Assembly (NCBI RefSeq): GCF_900111245.1
Contig: NZ_FOGO01000001.1
Span: 186,001 to 250,000, forward strand
DNA: 64,000 nucleotides
Direction: 5' to 3'
From: Streptomyces qinglanensis
GTDB taxonomy: Bacteria > Actinomycetota > Actinomycetes > Streptomycetales > Streptomycetaceae
Part shown: positions 42,572-53,127 of the stretch, one piece after another
How positions within the stretch are numbered: position 1 is the stretch's first letter
Layout of the letters: every line of letters starts with the position of its first letter
Translations under genes and position numbers: made by a program
The notes under the pieces: generated by a model
The model's database searches: none
Told to the model about the DNA's origin: nothing
The model's input: the letters and a program-made list of their open reading frames with translations, nothing else

Positions 42572-44761
42572 TCAGTCGATGTCCAGACGTGGCAGGATTC
42601 GTTCCACCGGACGGGGCAGCCACCAGGCGCGCGGCCCCAGCAGCCGCAGCACGGCGGGGACGAGCAGGCAGCGGATGACGACGGCGTCCATGAAGATCGC
42701 GACGGCCAGCCCGAAGCCGAACTGGCGCAGCATGCGGTCGTCGCTGAGGAAGAACGAGCCGAACACCACGATCATGATGGCTCCGGCCGCGGTGACGACG
42801 GCGCCGGTACGGGCCAGTCCCTCGCGGACGGCCGCGGTGTGGTCGCCGGTGCGCAGCCACTCCTCGCGCATCCGGGAGAGCAGGAAGACCTCGTAGTCCA
42901 TGGAGAGCCCGAAGACGATCGCGAAGATCATCACAGGCAGGTACGCCTCGATGGGCCCCGCCTGCTCGCCCAGCCAGCCGTTCTGGAACACCAGGGTGAT
43001 GGCGCCCAGTGCGGCGCCGATGGACAGCAGGTTGAGCAAAGCGGCCTTCAGCGGGATCAGCAGCGAGCGGAAGACGGCGGCCAGCAGCAGCATGGACAGT
43101 CCCACGACGATGGCCACGAACAGCGGCATCCGGGAGGCGACCGTGTCGGAGTAGTCGATGACCGAGGCGGTGGCGCCGCCCAGCAGATAGTCGGCGCCGG
43201 TGCGCTCCGAGAGGCCGGGCAGCACCTCCCCACGCAGGTGGTGCACCAGGTCGGTGGTCGCCTCGTCCTGCGGCGCCGTCTTCGGATAGACCAGCACAGT
43301 GGCCGCCTCGCCGTCGGCCGTCGGGATGACCCCGCTGCTGCCCGCGATGCCCGGGGTGTCGCGCAGCTCCGTCGTCAGGGAGCGGGCCGCCGCCCGGACG
43401 TCGCCGCCCGAGCCGCCCTCCTGCGGTGCGACGGCGATGACCAGCGGGCCGTTGACGCCCGGACCGAAGCCGTCGGCGAGCCGGTCGTAGGCTTTCCGAC
43501 TGGTGCTGCCCTGCGGATCGTTGCCCGCGTCCGCGAAGCCGAGCCGCATGCCCAGCATCGGCGCGGCCAGTGCGCCGAGTGCGACCACGGCCAGCACCAG
43601 CACGGCGACCGGGCGGCGCTGCACGGCCGCGCCCAGCCGGCGCCAGCCGGCGCCCTCCTCGGACTTGCCCCGCTCGGCGCGCTTGGCGGCGCGGGCCCGG
43701 AACTGCCGCTCGAAGCGCTTGCCGAAGACGGCCAGCAGCGCGGGCAGCAGGGTCAGCGAGGCGAGCATCGTGACCAGGATGGTCAGTGCCACCGCCAGCG
43801 CGGCCCCGCGCAGTGCGCCCAGGCCCAGCGCGACCAGCCCCAGCAGGGCGATGATCACGGTGCAGCCGGCGACGGCGACGGTCCGCCCGGCCGTCTGCAG
43901 GGCCCGCCGCGCCGCCTCCGCGGTCTCGGCGCCGCTGGTGAGTTCGGTGCGGTAGCGGGCGAAGACGAGCAGTGCGTAGTCGATGCCGACGCCGAGGCCG
44001 ACGAGCATCATCACGTACGGCGCCCAGGTGGCGACGGTGAACAGATGGGAGACGAGCACGATGGCGCCGAGGGTGGTGCCCACGGCGAACAGCGCGGTGA
44101 TGACGGGCAGTCCGGCGGCCACCACGGTGCCGAACATGAAGACGAGGATGAGCAGCGCCGCCAGGATGCCCGCTCCCTCCGCCGCGCCGCCGGAGTCGGC
44201 CGCGAGTTCGCCGGCCGCCTCGCCGCCGAGCTCGACGCGCACGCCGTCGCCCGCCACGGTGCGCGCGGTCTCCAGGATGCGCCGGGTGTCGGAGACCTCC
44301 ATCTCCTCGGCGGGCCGGTCGAGGGTGACGGTGGCGAAGGCCGTGGTGCCGTCCGGGGAGAGCGAGGAGCGGTCGGCGAAGGCGCCGCGCACCTCGTCGA
44401 CCGCGGGCAGGTCCGCGACCTTCGCCTCCATGGCGCCGACGGCCCGGCGGACCGCCTTCCCGCGCAGGCCGTCCGGGTCGTGCAGCACGATCTCCAGGGA
44501 GCCGCCGCCCTGCCCGGAGCCGTGCTCCTCCAGCAGCTCGACGGTGCGCTGGGTCTCGGTGCCGGGGATGGAGTAGTCGTCGCGGTAGCGGTCCCCGACG
44601 CTGGAGGCCGCCGCCCATGTTCCGGCGAGCACCACGGCCCACAGGACCAGCGCGGTCCATCGGTGGCGGTGCGCGAAGACGGCGGATCTGGCGAACAGTC
44701 CACCGCCGTCCGGCTGCGCTGCCGGGGCGGTGGAGTGCGTACGGGGTGGCGTGCCGGTCAC
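42572..44761 (-). CDS. MMPL/RND-type exporter
   Basis: A 729-residue membrane protein with the MMPL layout: one N-terminal helix, a large exported loop (about 60-200), five helices, a second loop (about 390-530) and six helices. The landmark LVGLGVGIDYALLVFARYR and its repeat FGLSMDYEVFLLSRMREEW are present. Such proteins export antibiotics and pigments (ActII-ORF3-like). GTG 44761 has GAGGAGG upstream. It is divergent from multicopper oxidase 2. It is the likeliest self-resistance exporter for the product. Confidence 0.92.
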   Translation of the reverse strand: MTGTPPRTHSTAPAAQPDGGGLFARSAVFAHRHRWTALVLWAVVLAGTWAAASSVGDRYRDDYSIPGTETQRTVELLEEHGSGQGGGSLEIVLHDPDGLRGKAVRRAVGAMEAKVADLPAVDEVRGAFADRSSLSPDGTTAFATVTLDRPAEEMEVSDTRRILETARTVAGDGVRVELGGEAAGELAADSGGAAEGAGILAALLILVFMFGTVVAAGLPVITALFAVGTTLGAIVLVSHLFTVATWAPYVMMLVGLGVGIDYALLVFARYRTELTSGAETAEAARRALQTAGRTVAVAGCTVIIALLGLVALGLGALRGAALAVALTILVTMLASLTLLPALLAVFGKRFERQFRARAAKRAERGKSEEGAGWRRLGAAVQRRPVAVLVLAVVALGALAAPMLGMRLGFADAGNDPQGSTSRKAYDRLADGFGPGVNGPLVIAVAPQEGGSGGDVRAAARSLTTELRDTPGIAGSSGVIPTADGEAATVLVYPKTAPQDEATTDLVHHLRGEVLPGLSERTGADYLLGGATASVIDYSDTVASRMPLFVAIVVGLSMLLLAAVFRSLLIPLKAALLNLLSIGAALGAITLVFQNGWLGEQAGPIEAYLPVMIFAIVFGLSMDYEVFLLSRMREEWLRTGDHTAAVREGLARTGAVVTAAGAIMIVVFGSFFLSDDRMLRQFGFGLAVAIFMDAVVIRCLLVPAVLRLLGPRAWWLPRPVERILPRLDID

Positions 44762-44824
44762 GATTCCTCCTCGGGCACGCGGTCGGCTGGTCCGCGGCCG
44801 TGCGTACAGCCTGGCCAGAGCCGC

Positions 44825-44854
44825 TGGAGAACGGCTCGAGCGAGGTTGTAGCCG
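44825..44854. promoter_or_regulatory. SARP-type direct repeat in the MMPL/MCO2 divergent promoter
   Basis: TGGAGAA (44825-44831) and TCGAGCG (44836-44842) lie at an 11-bp pitch, with TAGCCG at 44849-44854. On the minus strand the same site gives TCGAGCC and TCCAGCG at an 11-bp pitch, facing MMPL. Confidence 0.6.
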
Positions 44855-44961
44855 CTCCGGGACGCGCCGGGCAAGGGGCATCGGCGCGCGCTCCACCGCC
44901 ACTCCAGGGACAGTCGAGTCAACGGCCGGACGCTGGCCGGATGACCGGCCACCATGGTCCG

Positions 44962-46596
44962 ATGACCAGCGAACCGGACAACGAGCAGCGGCCGCGCCGG
45001 GCCGGGAAGAACAAGCGCGACGCCGTCGGCGGGCCGCCCTCGCGCGGCAGGCGGATCCGCCGCCGCGCCCTGCTGACCGCGGGCGGCACGCTCGGCGCGG
45101 GAGTGGTGGTGGGCGGTGCCTACGCCGTCAACTTCGCGGTCGTCTACGGCAACCGCAAGCTGACCAACGTCGGCGATCTGACGTTCGAGAACACACTGCG
45201 CATCCCCCGGCTGCTGGAGGGCCGCAGAAGCGGCGGGGACCGGCTGTTCGAGCTCACCGCGCGGCCGGGCAGCACCGAACTGCTGCCCGGCAAGCAGACC
45301 CCGACCTGGGGCATCAACGGGCCGTTCCTGGCGCCCACGCTGCGGGCCCGGCGCGGGGAGACGGTGCGGGTCGCCTACGACAACCGGCTGCCGGAGGCCA
45401 CCACACTCCACTGGCACGGCATGCACCTGCCGGCGGTGATGGACGGCGGCCCGCACCAGACGGTGCAGCCGGGCGCCGTCTGGAAGCCGCACTGGAAGAT
45501 CGAACAGCCCGCCGCGACGCTCTGGTACCACCCCCACCCGCACGGGGCCACGGCCGAGCATGTGACGCGCGGCATCGCGGGCCTGTTCCTGGTGGACGAC
45601 GAGCAGGACGCCGAGGAGCGCACGGGCCTGCCGCGCGACTACGGGGTGGACGACATCCCGCTGATCGTGCAGGACCGCAGCTTCGCGGACGACGGCACGA
45701 TGGAGCTGCGCGGCGCCTCCACCCTGGAGAGCTTCGCCGGGGTGGGCAGCGTGGGCGTGCTGGGCGACACGATCCTGGTCAACGGGGTGCACGACCCGCA
45801 TCTGAAGGTGACCACCACGCTGGTGCGGCTGCGGGTGCTGAACGCCTCCAATGCGCGGGTCTACAACTTCGGCTTCACCGACAACCGGGAGTTCCACCTG
45901 GTGGCCCAGGAGAACGGGCTGCTGGAGCGGCCGGTGCCGCTGCGGCGGCTGCAGCTCATGGCCGCCGAGCGCGCCGAGATCGTGGTGCGGATGGAGCCGG
46001 GGAGGACCGCGCTGCTGCGCAGCTTCCCGCCCGACCTGGGGCTCGGCTTCCCCACCGACCGGATGGACGGCGGCCAGGACACCTTCGACATCCTTCAGCT
46101 GCGCCCCGCGCGCAAGCTGACCAGGTCGCAGCCGCTGCCCGAGCGGCTGCGTGACGTGCCGCGCCCGGTCGAGGTGCCGAAGGGCGCGACCGTGCGCAGG
46201 TTCCGGATGAACGGGACCCAGATCAACGGCAAGGCCATGGAGATGGCGCGGGTGGACGTGGTCGCCCCCGCCGAAGCGGTGGAGGTGTGGGAGTTCACCG
46301 GTTCGAGCGATGGGATGCACAGCATCCATGTGCACGGCACCGGCTTCAACGTCCTGGAGTACCGGGGCCGGAAGCCGCCCGCGCGGCTGCGGGGCCAGAA
46401 GGACACCGTCCATGTACCGGCCGGCGGCACGGTGCGGCTCGCGGTCCCGCTGCCGCGCTGGGTGGACACCGAGTACCCCTACATGTACCACTGCCACGTC
46501 CTCACCCATGAGGACCAGGGCATGATGGGGCAGTTCACGATCGCCCGGCCCGGCTCCGAGTCCCAGGCCCCGCGCTGGATCTCCGACCACCACTGA
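44962..46596 (+). CDS. Multicopper oxidase 2, exported
   Basis: A 544-residue three-domain multicopper oxidase. Copper blocks are LHWHGMHLP, WYHPHPHG, HSIHVHG and HCHVLTHEDQGMM, all intact, with Met as axial ligand. The leader RRIRRRALLTAGGTLGAGVVVGGAYAV fits Tat export and may remain as a membrane anchor. It is nearer to the CueO/bilirubin-oxidase style than MCO1 by its HWHG and HPHPHG motifs. ATG 44941 is an equally possible start; neither has a strong ribosome site. SARP-like repeats lie about 100 bp upstream. Confidence 0.9.
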   Translation: MTSEPDNEQRPRRAGKNKRDAVGGPPSRGRRIRRRALLTAGGTLGAGVVVGGAYAVNFAVVYGNRKLTNVGDLTFENTLRIPRLLEGRRSGGDRLFELTARPGSTELLPGKQTPTWGINGPFLAPTLRARRGETVRVAYDNRLPEATTLHWHGMHLPAVMDGGPHQTVQPGAVWKPHWKIEQPAATLWYHPHPHGATAEHVTRGIAGLFLVDDEQDAEERTGLPRDYGVDDIPLIVQDRSFADDGTMELRGASTLESFAGVGSVGVLGDTILVNGVHDPHLKVTTTLVRLRVLNASNARVYNFGFTDNREFHLVAQENGLLERPVPLRRLQLMAAERAEIVVRMEPGRTALLRSFPPDLGLGFPTDRMDGGQDTFDILQLRPARKLTRSQPLPERLRDVPRPVEVPKGATVRRFRMNGTQINGKAMEMARVDVVAPAEAVEVWEFTGSSDGMHSIHVHGTGFNVLEYRGRKPPARLRGQKDTVHVPAGGTVRLAVPLPRWVDTEYPYMYHCHVLTHEDQGMMGQFTIARPGSESQAPRWISDHH

Positions 46597-46662
46597 CCAC
46601 GCGAAGAGCGTCCGCGGCGACCGGCCGCGGCACGCGCATCCGTCGAGATCCCGGAGGCCGAG

Positions 46663-47367
46663 ATGAACAGCAGCAGCACTCCCCCGCCCGGACCGCGCAC
46701 CGCGCTGGTGACCGGGGCCAACCGCGGACTCGGGCAGGCGGTGGCCGCCGCGCTGCACGAAGCGGGCCATCGGGTGGTGGTCGCCGCCCGGGACGCGGAG
46801 GCCGCCGCGAAGGCGGCCGCCGAACTGGGCGAGGGGGCCCGGTCCGCGGTGCTGGACGTGACCGAGGCCGGGGCGGCCGAGCGGGCCGCCGCGCGGCTGG
46901 GCCCGGTCGACATCCTGGTCAACAACGCGGGCGTGCAGCTGGACTGGGGAGAGCGGCCCTCCGCGCTGGACCTGTCGCTGGTCGAGCGCACCTTGGAGGT
47001 GAACCTGCTGGGCACCTGGCGGGTCTGCCAGTCCTTCGTCCCCGGCATGGTGGCACGGGGCTGGGGGCGGGTGGTCAACATCTCCAGCGGCACCGGCTCG
47101 TTCAGCAACGGGATCGCCGCGATGTGCCCGGCCTACTCGGTCTCCAAGACGTCCCTGAACGCGCTGACCGTGATGCTCGCCGAGGAGACCCGGGACACGG
47201 GGGTGCTGGTCAACGCGATCAATCCGGGACTGGTGCGCACCCGGATGCGGCCGACGGCCGAGCAGAGTCCGCAGGAGGCCGCGCGGGACGTGGTGCGCGC
47301 CGCGACGCTGCCGGACGACGGGCCCTCGGGGGTGTTCTTCCGCCGCGACGCCGTCATCGGCTGGTAG
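46663..47367 (+). CDS. Short-chain dehydrogenase/reductase
   Basis: A 234-residue classical SDR. It has the cofactor loop TGANRGLGQAVAAALHEAG, LVNNAGV and the active-site Ser/Tyr/Lys (VNISSG, then YSVSKTSLNAL). A Tyr-x3-Lys catalytic pair is intact. It lies 66 bp after MCO2 on the same strand and is probably co-transcribed. It could reduce a quinone or carbonyl of the aromatic product. It is less like the PKS ketoreductases at 53127 and 61203 than they are like each other. Confidence 0.87.
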   Translation: MNSSSTPPPGPRTALVTGANRGLGQAVAAALHEAGHRVVVAARDAEAAAKAAAELGEGARSAVLDVTEAGAAERAAARLGPVDILVNNAGVQLDWGERPSALDLSLVERTLEVNLLGTWRVCQSFVPGMVARGWGRVVNISSGTGSFSNGIAAMCPAYSVSKTSLNALTVMLAEETRDTGVLVNAINPGLVRTRMRPTAEQSPQEAARDVVRAATLPDDGPSGVFFRRDAVIGW

Positions 47368-47467
47368 CGCTGCCCGTCATCGGCTCGCCGTACTGCCCGT
47401 TTCCCGCCCGTTTCGGTGCCGGTCTCCCTGCCCGATGCGGTGCCCCCTGTCACTTCTGCCCTCACAT

Positions 47468-47485
47468 TCGACACGTCCTTGAGCC
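47468..47485 (+). promoter_or_regulatory. SARP-type direct repeat before the Tat-exported protein gene
   Basis: TCGACAC (47468-47474) and TTGAGCC (47479-47485) lie at an 11-bp pitch, about 66 bp upstream of the start at 47551. Confidence 0.5.
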
Positions 47486-47550
47486 CGCCGCAGGCGGTCA
47501 CTTGTTCGCTGGGGCCCGGAATTGCCCGTTCGACACGAGGAAGTGTCCGT

Positions 47551-48483
47551 ATGCGCAACTGGAACAGGCGTCGGTTCATCGCCGCGGGCGGCGCGGCAGC
47601 CGGTGCGGCCCTGACCGCCGGGGCCGCACCGGCCCACGCCGCCGCTCCGGCCCAGCAGGCCGACTCGGCCGAACCGCTCCGCATCGTGACCGGCGAGGAG
47701 GATTTCGTCTGCCCGAGCACGGCTCCCCCGGGGGCCACGGTCTTCCAAGTCACCGCCACCAGCTTCAGAACCGGGTTCCTCGGACTGGTCCGGCTGCGCG
47801 ACGGACACGAGGAGAGCACCTTCCGCGAACTGCTGTACGCGCTCTTCTCGGCACGGACCCCGCAGGAGACCATCGAGGCCACCCGCGGACTCATGGCCAC
47901 CGCCGAGCTGTACGGCGGGGCCGCCGTCCATCCGGGCGCGGTCGCCTACATCACCCCGGTGCTGGAGCCGGGCAGCTATCTGGTGCTGGAGTACCGGGAC
48001 TTCCAGGGGCCGCTGGGCCGCGAGCCGGAGCAGGGGCAGGAGCACGTGCGGACGCTGACGGTCACGGAGCCGGTCACCGCCACGGACGCGGCCGCGGCGA
48101 CCGGGAGCTCGGCCACACTGAGCACCCGGGAGACGGCGGACGGACCGCGGTTCGAACTGCACGGACAGCCCAGGGCCGGGTCCCCGGTCCGGTGCGTCAA
48201 CCACGTGACGCAGCCCGACGAGGCGATCATCTACCGCGTCCCGGACGACTCGGTCACCGAGGAGGACGTACACGCGTTCTTCAATAGTGACATGAGCATG
48301 ACAGCTCCGTTCAGGATCGACGCCCCCCTGGGCACACCGCCGGTCTCCCCCGGCGGAGACATCTGGGTCACCATGCCGACCGAGCCCGGCCGCTATGTGG
48401 CCGCCTCCTGGGTCGGCAGCCTGGAGGACGGCCGGCCGATGGCCGCACACGGCCAGCATCTGATCTTCCACGTCGCGGCCTGA
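47551..48483 (+). CDS. Tat-exported protein of unknown function
   Basis: A 310-residue protein. The N-terminus NWNRRRFIAAGG and a following Ala-rich hydrophobic stretch to PAHAAAP form a clear twin-arginine signal with an AHA cleavage site. The mature part (DFVCPSTAPPGATVFQVTATS, then a helical region with TFRELLYALFSARTPQETIEATRGL, and a C-terminal beta domain) looks like a cupredoxin-type or beta-sandwich fold, with no copper ligands that I can assign. It follows the SDR gene after 183 bp with its own SARP-like repeats. It is convergent with accC across a very strong hairpin. Confidence 0.68.
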   Translation: MRNWNRRRFIAAGGAAAGAALTAGAAPAHAAAPAQQADSAEPLRIVTGEEDFVCPSTAPPGATVFQVTATSFRTGFLGLVRLRDGHEESTFRELLYALFSARTPQETIEATRGLMATAELYGGAAVHPGAVAYITPVLEPGSYLVLEYRDFQGPLGREPEQGQEHVRTLTVTEPVTATDAAAATGSSATLSTRETADGPRFELHGQPRAGSPVRCVNHVTQPDEAIIYRVPDDSVTEEDVHAFFNSDMSMTAPFRIDAPLGTPPVSPGGDIWVTMPTEPGRYVAASWVGSLEDGRPMAAHGQHLIFHVAA

Positions 48484-48617
48484 GCCCGTACACGGAAAGC
48501 GGCGGCCGCACCCGGCGGCCGCCGCGCCCGGCCGTGGAGCCACACCGCCGGACCGTGCCGCCGGGCCGTGCCGCCGAGTCGGACCCCGCACTCCGCGGCA
48601 CGGCTCCCGCGGTCTGA

Positions 48618-48675
48618 GCATGCCGGGAGCCCCGGCCCCCGATCGGCGGATCGGGGGCCGGGGCTCCCGGCATGC
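48618..48675. terminator. 27-bp perfect hairpin, bidirectional terminator
   Basis: Arms 48618-48644 and 48649-48675 are perfectly complementary around a GGCG loop, the longest perfect stem in the window. It separates the Tat-protein gene from accC, which run toward each other. Confidence 0.88.
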
Positions 48676-48702
48676 ACGGTCAGCCGCGCGCGGCGCGGCG
48701 CC

Positions 48703-50052
48703 TCATCCGCGGGTGTCCAGGAAGGAGGTGATGTGCCGGCCCGCCCGGAAGACCGGGTCGGCGACGATCTCCCGCAGCAGCGGGATGGTCGTGTGCACCC
48801 CCGGTCCGGCGATCCGGAACTCGGCCAGCGCCCGGTCCATCCGGTCCAGCGCCTCGTCGCGCTCGGGTGCCCAGCAGACGACCTTCGCCAGCAGCGAGTC
48901 GTACTGCGGCGGCACCTTCCACCCGGCCCGGCCGTGGGTGTCCACCCGCACGAACGGGCCGCCCGGCGGGACGAACTCCGCCAGGGTGCCGGGCGCCGGT
49001 GCGAAGTCCCGCGCCGGGTCCTCCGCGTTGACCCGGCACTCGACCGCGACACCGCGCGGCACCAGATCCTCCTGGGACATCCGCAGCGCCTCCCCGGAGG
49101 CGACCCGGATCTGCTCGGCGACCAGGTCGACCCCGTACACCGCCTCGGTGACCGGATGCTCGACCTGGATGCGGCAGTTCATCTCCATGAAGGAGAACCC
49201 CTCGTCGTGCACCAGGAACTCGAAGGTCCCCGCACCCGTGTAGCCGATGGCCCGGGCCCCGCGCACCGCGGCACGCGCCATGGCCGAGCGCAACTGCGGA
49301 TGCAGCCCGGGTCCGGGGCTCTCCTCGACCAGCTTCTGGTGCCGCCGCTGCACCGAGCAGTCCCGCTCGCCCAGATGCAGCACGGTGCCGTGCCCGTCGG
49401 CGAGCACCTGCACCTCGATATGGCGGGCGCTGTCGCAGTACCGCTCCATGTAGACCCGGTTGTCGCCGAAGACGGCCTGCGCGGTCGCCCGCGTCTGCCG
49501 GTAGGCGGGCAGCAGGTCGGAGGCGTTGCGCACCACGGTCATCCCGCGCCCGCCGCCCCCGGCCGCGGCTTTGATGATGAGCGGGTAGCCGATCCGGGAG
49601 GCCAGGTCGGACGCCTCGGCGGCGCTGTCCACGGTGCCGGGGCTGCCGGGCAGCACCGGCAGCCCCGCGTCCGTCATCAGAGACCGGGCGACGGCCTTGT
49701 CGCCCAGCCTGGCCAGCACCTCGGGGCGCGGTCCGATGAAGGTCAGCCCGTTCTCCGCGCAGATCTCCGCGAAGTCCGGGTCCTCGGAGAGGAATCCGTA
49801 CCCCGGGTGCACCGCGTCGGCGCCGGTGCGCAGCGCCGCCTCGACGACGGCGGGCGCCGAGAGGTACGACTTGCGGGGCGCCCCGGGCCCGATCTGCACG
49901 GCGGCGTCCGCCGCGTGCACATGGCTGCTGTCCCGGTCGGCCGTCGAGTGCACGGCGACGGTGCGGATGCCCAGCTCGCGGCAGGTCCGCATGACGCGTA
50001 TCGCGATCTCGCCCCGGTTGGCCACCAGGACGGTGCCGAATCCCACCGTCAC
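48703..50052 (-). CDS. accC: Biotin carboxylase subunit of acetyl-CoA carboxylase
   Basis: ATP-grasp biotin carboxylase of 449 residues that loads CO2 on biotin to make malonyl-CoA. VLVANRGEIAIRVMRT opens the chain, and KAAAGGGGRGMTVV is the glycine-rich ATP loop. FMEMNCRIQVEHPVTE carries the metal and catalytic residues. GTG 50052 overlaps the accB stop (GTGA). It is a copy dedicated to the PKS cluster, which needs many malonyl units; primary metabolism uses AccA-type carboxylases encoded elsewhere. Confidence 0.95.
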   Translation of the reverse strand: MTVGFGTVLVANRGEIAIRVMRTCRELGIRTVAVHSTADRDSSHVHAADAAVQIGPGAPRKSYLSAPAVVEAALRTGADAVHPGYGFLSEDPDFAEICAENGLTFIGPRPEVLARLGDKAVARSLMTDAGLPVLPGSPGTVDSAAEASDLASRIGYPLIIKAAAGGGGRGMTVVRNASDLLPAYRQTRATAQAVFGDNRVYMERYCDSARHIEVQVLADGHGTVLHLGERDCSVQRRHQKLVEESPGPGLHPQLRSAMARAAVRGARAIGYTGAGTFEFLVHDEGFSFMEMNCRIQVEHPVTEAVYGVDLVAEQIRVASGEALRMSQEDLVPRGVAVECRVNAEDPARDFAPAPGTLAEFVPPGGPFVRVDTHGRAGWKVPPQYDSLLAKVVCWAPERDEALDRMDRALAEFRIAGPGVHTTIPLLREIVADPVFRAGRHITSFLDTRG

Positions 50053-50603
50053 ACCCCCTCGTCCGAACCGTCCGCAGCGGTGTCGTCGGGGTCGATCAGT
50101 ACCAGCGGCTCGCCGTACTCGACGGGCTCGCCGTCCCCGACCAGCACCTCCACCACCCGGCCGCGCCGGGTGGCCGCCAGCGGGTTCATCAGCTTCATCG
50201 CCTCGATGATGCCGAGCTGCTGGCCCTCCTCCACATGGTCGCCGGGCTGGACGAAGGCGGGGGCGCCGGGCGAGGGAGCGGCGTAGAACGTGCCGACGAG
50301 CGGCGCGCACTCCCGGTGCCCCTCCAGGACCTCCTCCCCGGCGCCCCCCGCGGCGCCGGGGTCACCGTGCGGACCGAGCACGGCCTGCGCCGCCGCAGGG
50401 GCCCGTTCGTTGTCCCACTCGACCTCGACGCTGGCGGCACCGAGCGCGATCCGCACCCGGCGGGGTTTGTCGGGCCCTACGCGGACCACTTCGGCGATGC
50501 TCCGGCAGATGTCGGTCAGGGCCAGGCCGCTGTTGTCGTAGTCCAGGCCGGCGAGCGCATCGTCGGTCTGGGCGCGCGGACTGTCCTGGGTGAGTTCACT
50601 CAT
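50049..50603 (-). CDS. accB: Biotin carboxyl carrier protein
   Basis: A 184-residue carrier. The biotinylated lysine is K137 in EAMKLMN, inside a C-terminal biotinyl domain that starts near residue 100 (PLVGTFYAAPSPGAPAFVQ). The N-terminal half is helical with a linker, as in bacterial AccB. The start ATG 50603 has an AGAGGCACTC-type leader. It overlaps accC by GTGA. It lies 152 bp downstream of accDA. Confidence 0.94.
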   Translation of the reverse strand: MSELTQDSPRAQTDDALAGLDYDNSGLALTDICRSIAEVVRVGPDKPRRVRIALGAASVEVEWDNERAPAAAQAVLGPHGDPGAAGGAGEEVLEGHRECAPLVGTFYAAPSPGAPAFVQPGDHVEEGQQLGIIEAMKLMNPLAATRRGRVVEVLVGDGEPVEYGEPLVLIDPDDTAADGSDEGV

Positions 50604-50755
50604 GAGTGCCTCTCGGTAGTACGTTGCCTTGCGACCTGTGTGCGCCGCGACGGGACCGGGCCACGGCGGCGGTGGGTGGAGGGTGCCGCCCGGCCAGGGC
50701 CCGAGGGAGCCGTCCCGGCCGTGGTGCCCGGCGCGTTCGCGCGGCCCGGACACCG

Positions 50756-52447
<1,692 letters not shown>

Positions 52448-52481
52448 GGGTGTCCCTTGCGTTCGCGGCGGCGCGCGGCGG

Positions 52482-52793
52482 TCAGTAGGTGGCCTCTACC
52501 TCGTAGATGCCGAACGGGACCTGCAGGCGGGTGTCCCGGTAGGGGCGCAGCGGCGCCGTGTCGTCCTTGTGCCCGGCGCCCTCCTCCCAGGCCCGGAAGG
52601 CCGCCGTGTCCGACCAGCGGCTGACGACGACGAGCGCGGTCGGGTCGGCGGGGGAGCGCAGCAGTTCGTTGCCGAGCATCCCGGGCACCTCCGCCATCCG
52701 CTCGCTGACCCGGTGGTACGCGGCGCGCACCGCGGCCAGCTGCTCGTCGTCGTAGGCCGCCTGGTACACCAGTACGCGGACCTCAGTGGGCAT
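52482..52793 (-). CDS. Antibiotic biosynthesis monooxygenase (ABM) protein A
   Basis: A 103-residue ABM-fold protein. [21 protein letters not shown] and [19 protein letters not shown] are typical of the family, which oxidises anthrones to quinones without cofactors (ActVA-Orf6, TcmH, SnoaB). Pradimicin-type clusters carry pairs of such proteins. It overlaps ABM protein B by 11 bases. Confidence 0.87.
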   Translation of the reverse strand: MPTEVRVLVYQAAYDDEQLAAVRAAYHRVSERMAEVPGMLGNELLRSPADPTALVVVSRWSDTAAFRAWEEGAGHKDDTAPLRPYRDTRLQVPFGIYEVEATY

Positions 52794-53127
52794 CCGTGCC
52801 CGCCTTGCCCGGTACGTGGGCGACGACGGTCATCGTGTTGAAGGAGCCCTGGGAGCGGAAGGGGTGCAGCCGCTCGCGGTGGGCGAGATGCGCGTCGCTG
52901 GTCTCGAACTCGCGGAACCCGGGCTCGTCCACCCAGTCGCTGACGATGTAGTAGGTGGACTCCTCGTCGGCCGACTTGGACAGCCACTGGCCCAGGCAGG
53001 CGGGGTGGCCGGTGACGGCCTCGGTGCTGCCCCGCCACGTCTTCTCGAAGTCGGCCTCCATACCGGGGTTGATCTGCATCCGCAGCAGCACCCGGAACTG
53101 GCCCTCGGTCCTGGCTTCCGTGCTCAT
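52783..53127 (-). CDS. Antibiotic biosynthesis monooxygenase (ABM) protein B
   Basis: A 114-residue ABM protein, very similar in layout to the N-terminal domain of the fusion protein at 13645-14949: FRVLLRMQINPGMEADFEKTWR, then YYIVSDWVDEPGFREFETSD. It probably works with ABM A on the same oxidation, a two-protein arrangement seen for PdmH and PdmI. Its ATG overlaps the stop of the upstream ketoreductase gene (ATGA). Confidence 0.87.
   Translation of the reverse strand: MSTEARTEGQFRVLLRMQINPGMEADFEKTWRGSTEAVTGHPACLGQWLSKSADEESTYYIVSDWVDEPGFREFETSDAHLAHRERLHPFRSQGSFNTMTVVAHVPGKAGTDAH

Noticed and set aside
41037..44660. A 1207-codon minus-strand frame across hydroxylase 3 and MMPL
   Set aside because: It is a GC-bias shadow with Arg/Gly/Ala-rich translation and no domains. 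The real genes lie in other frames with full motifs.
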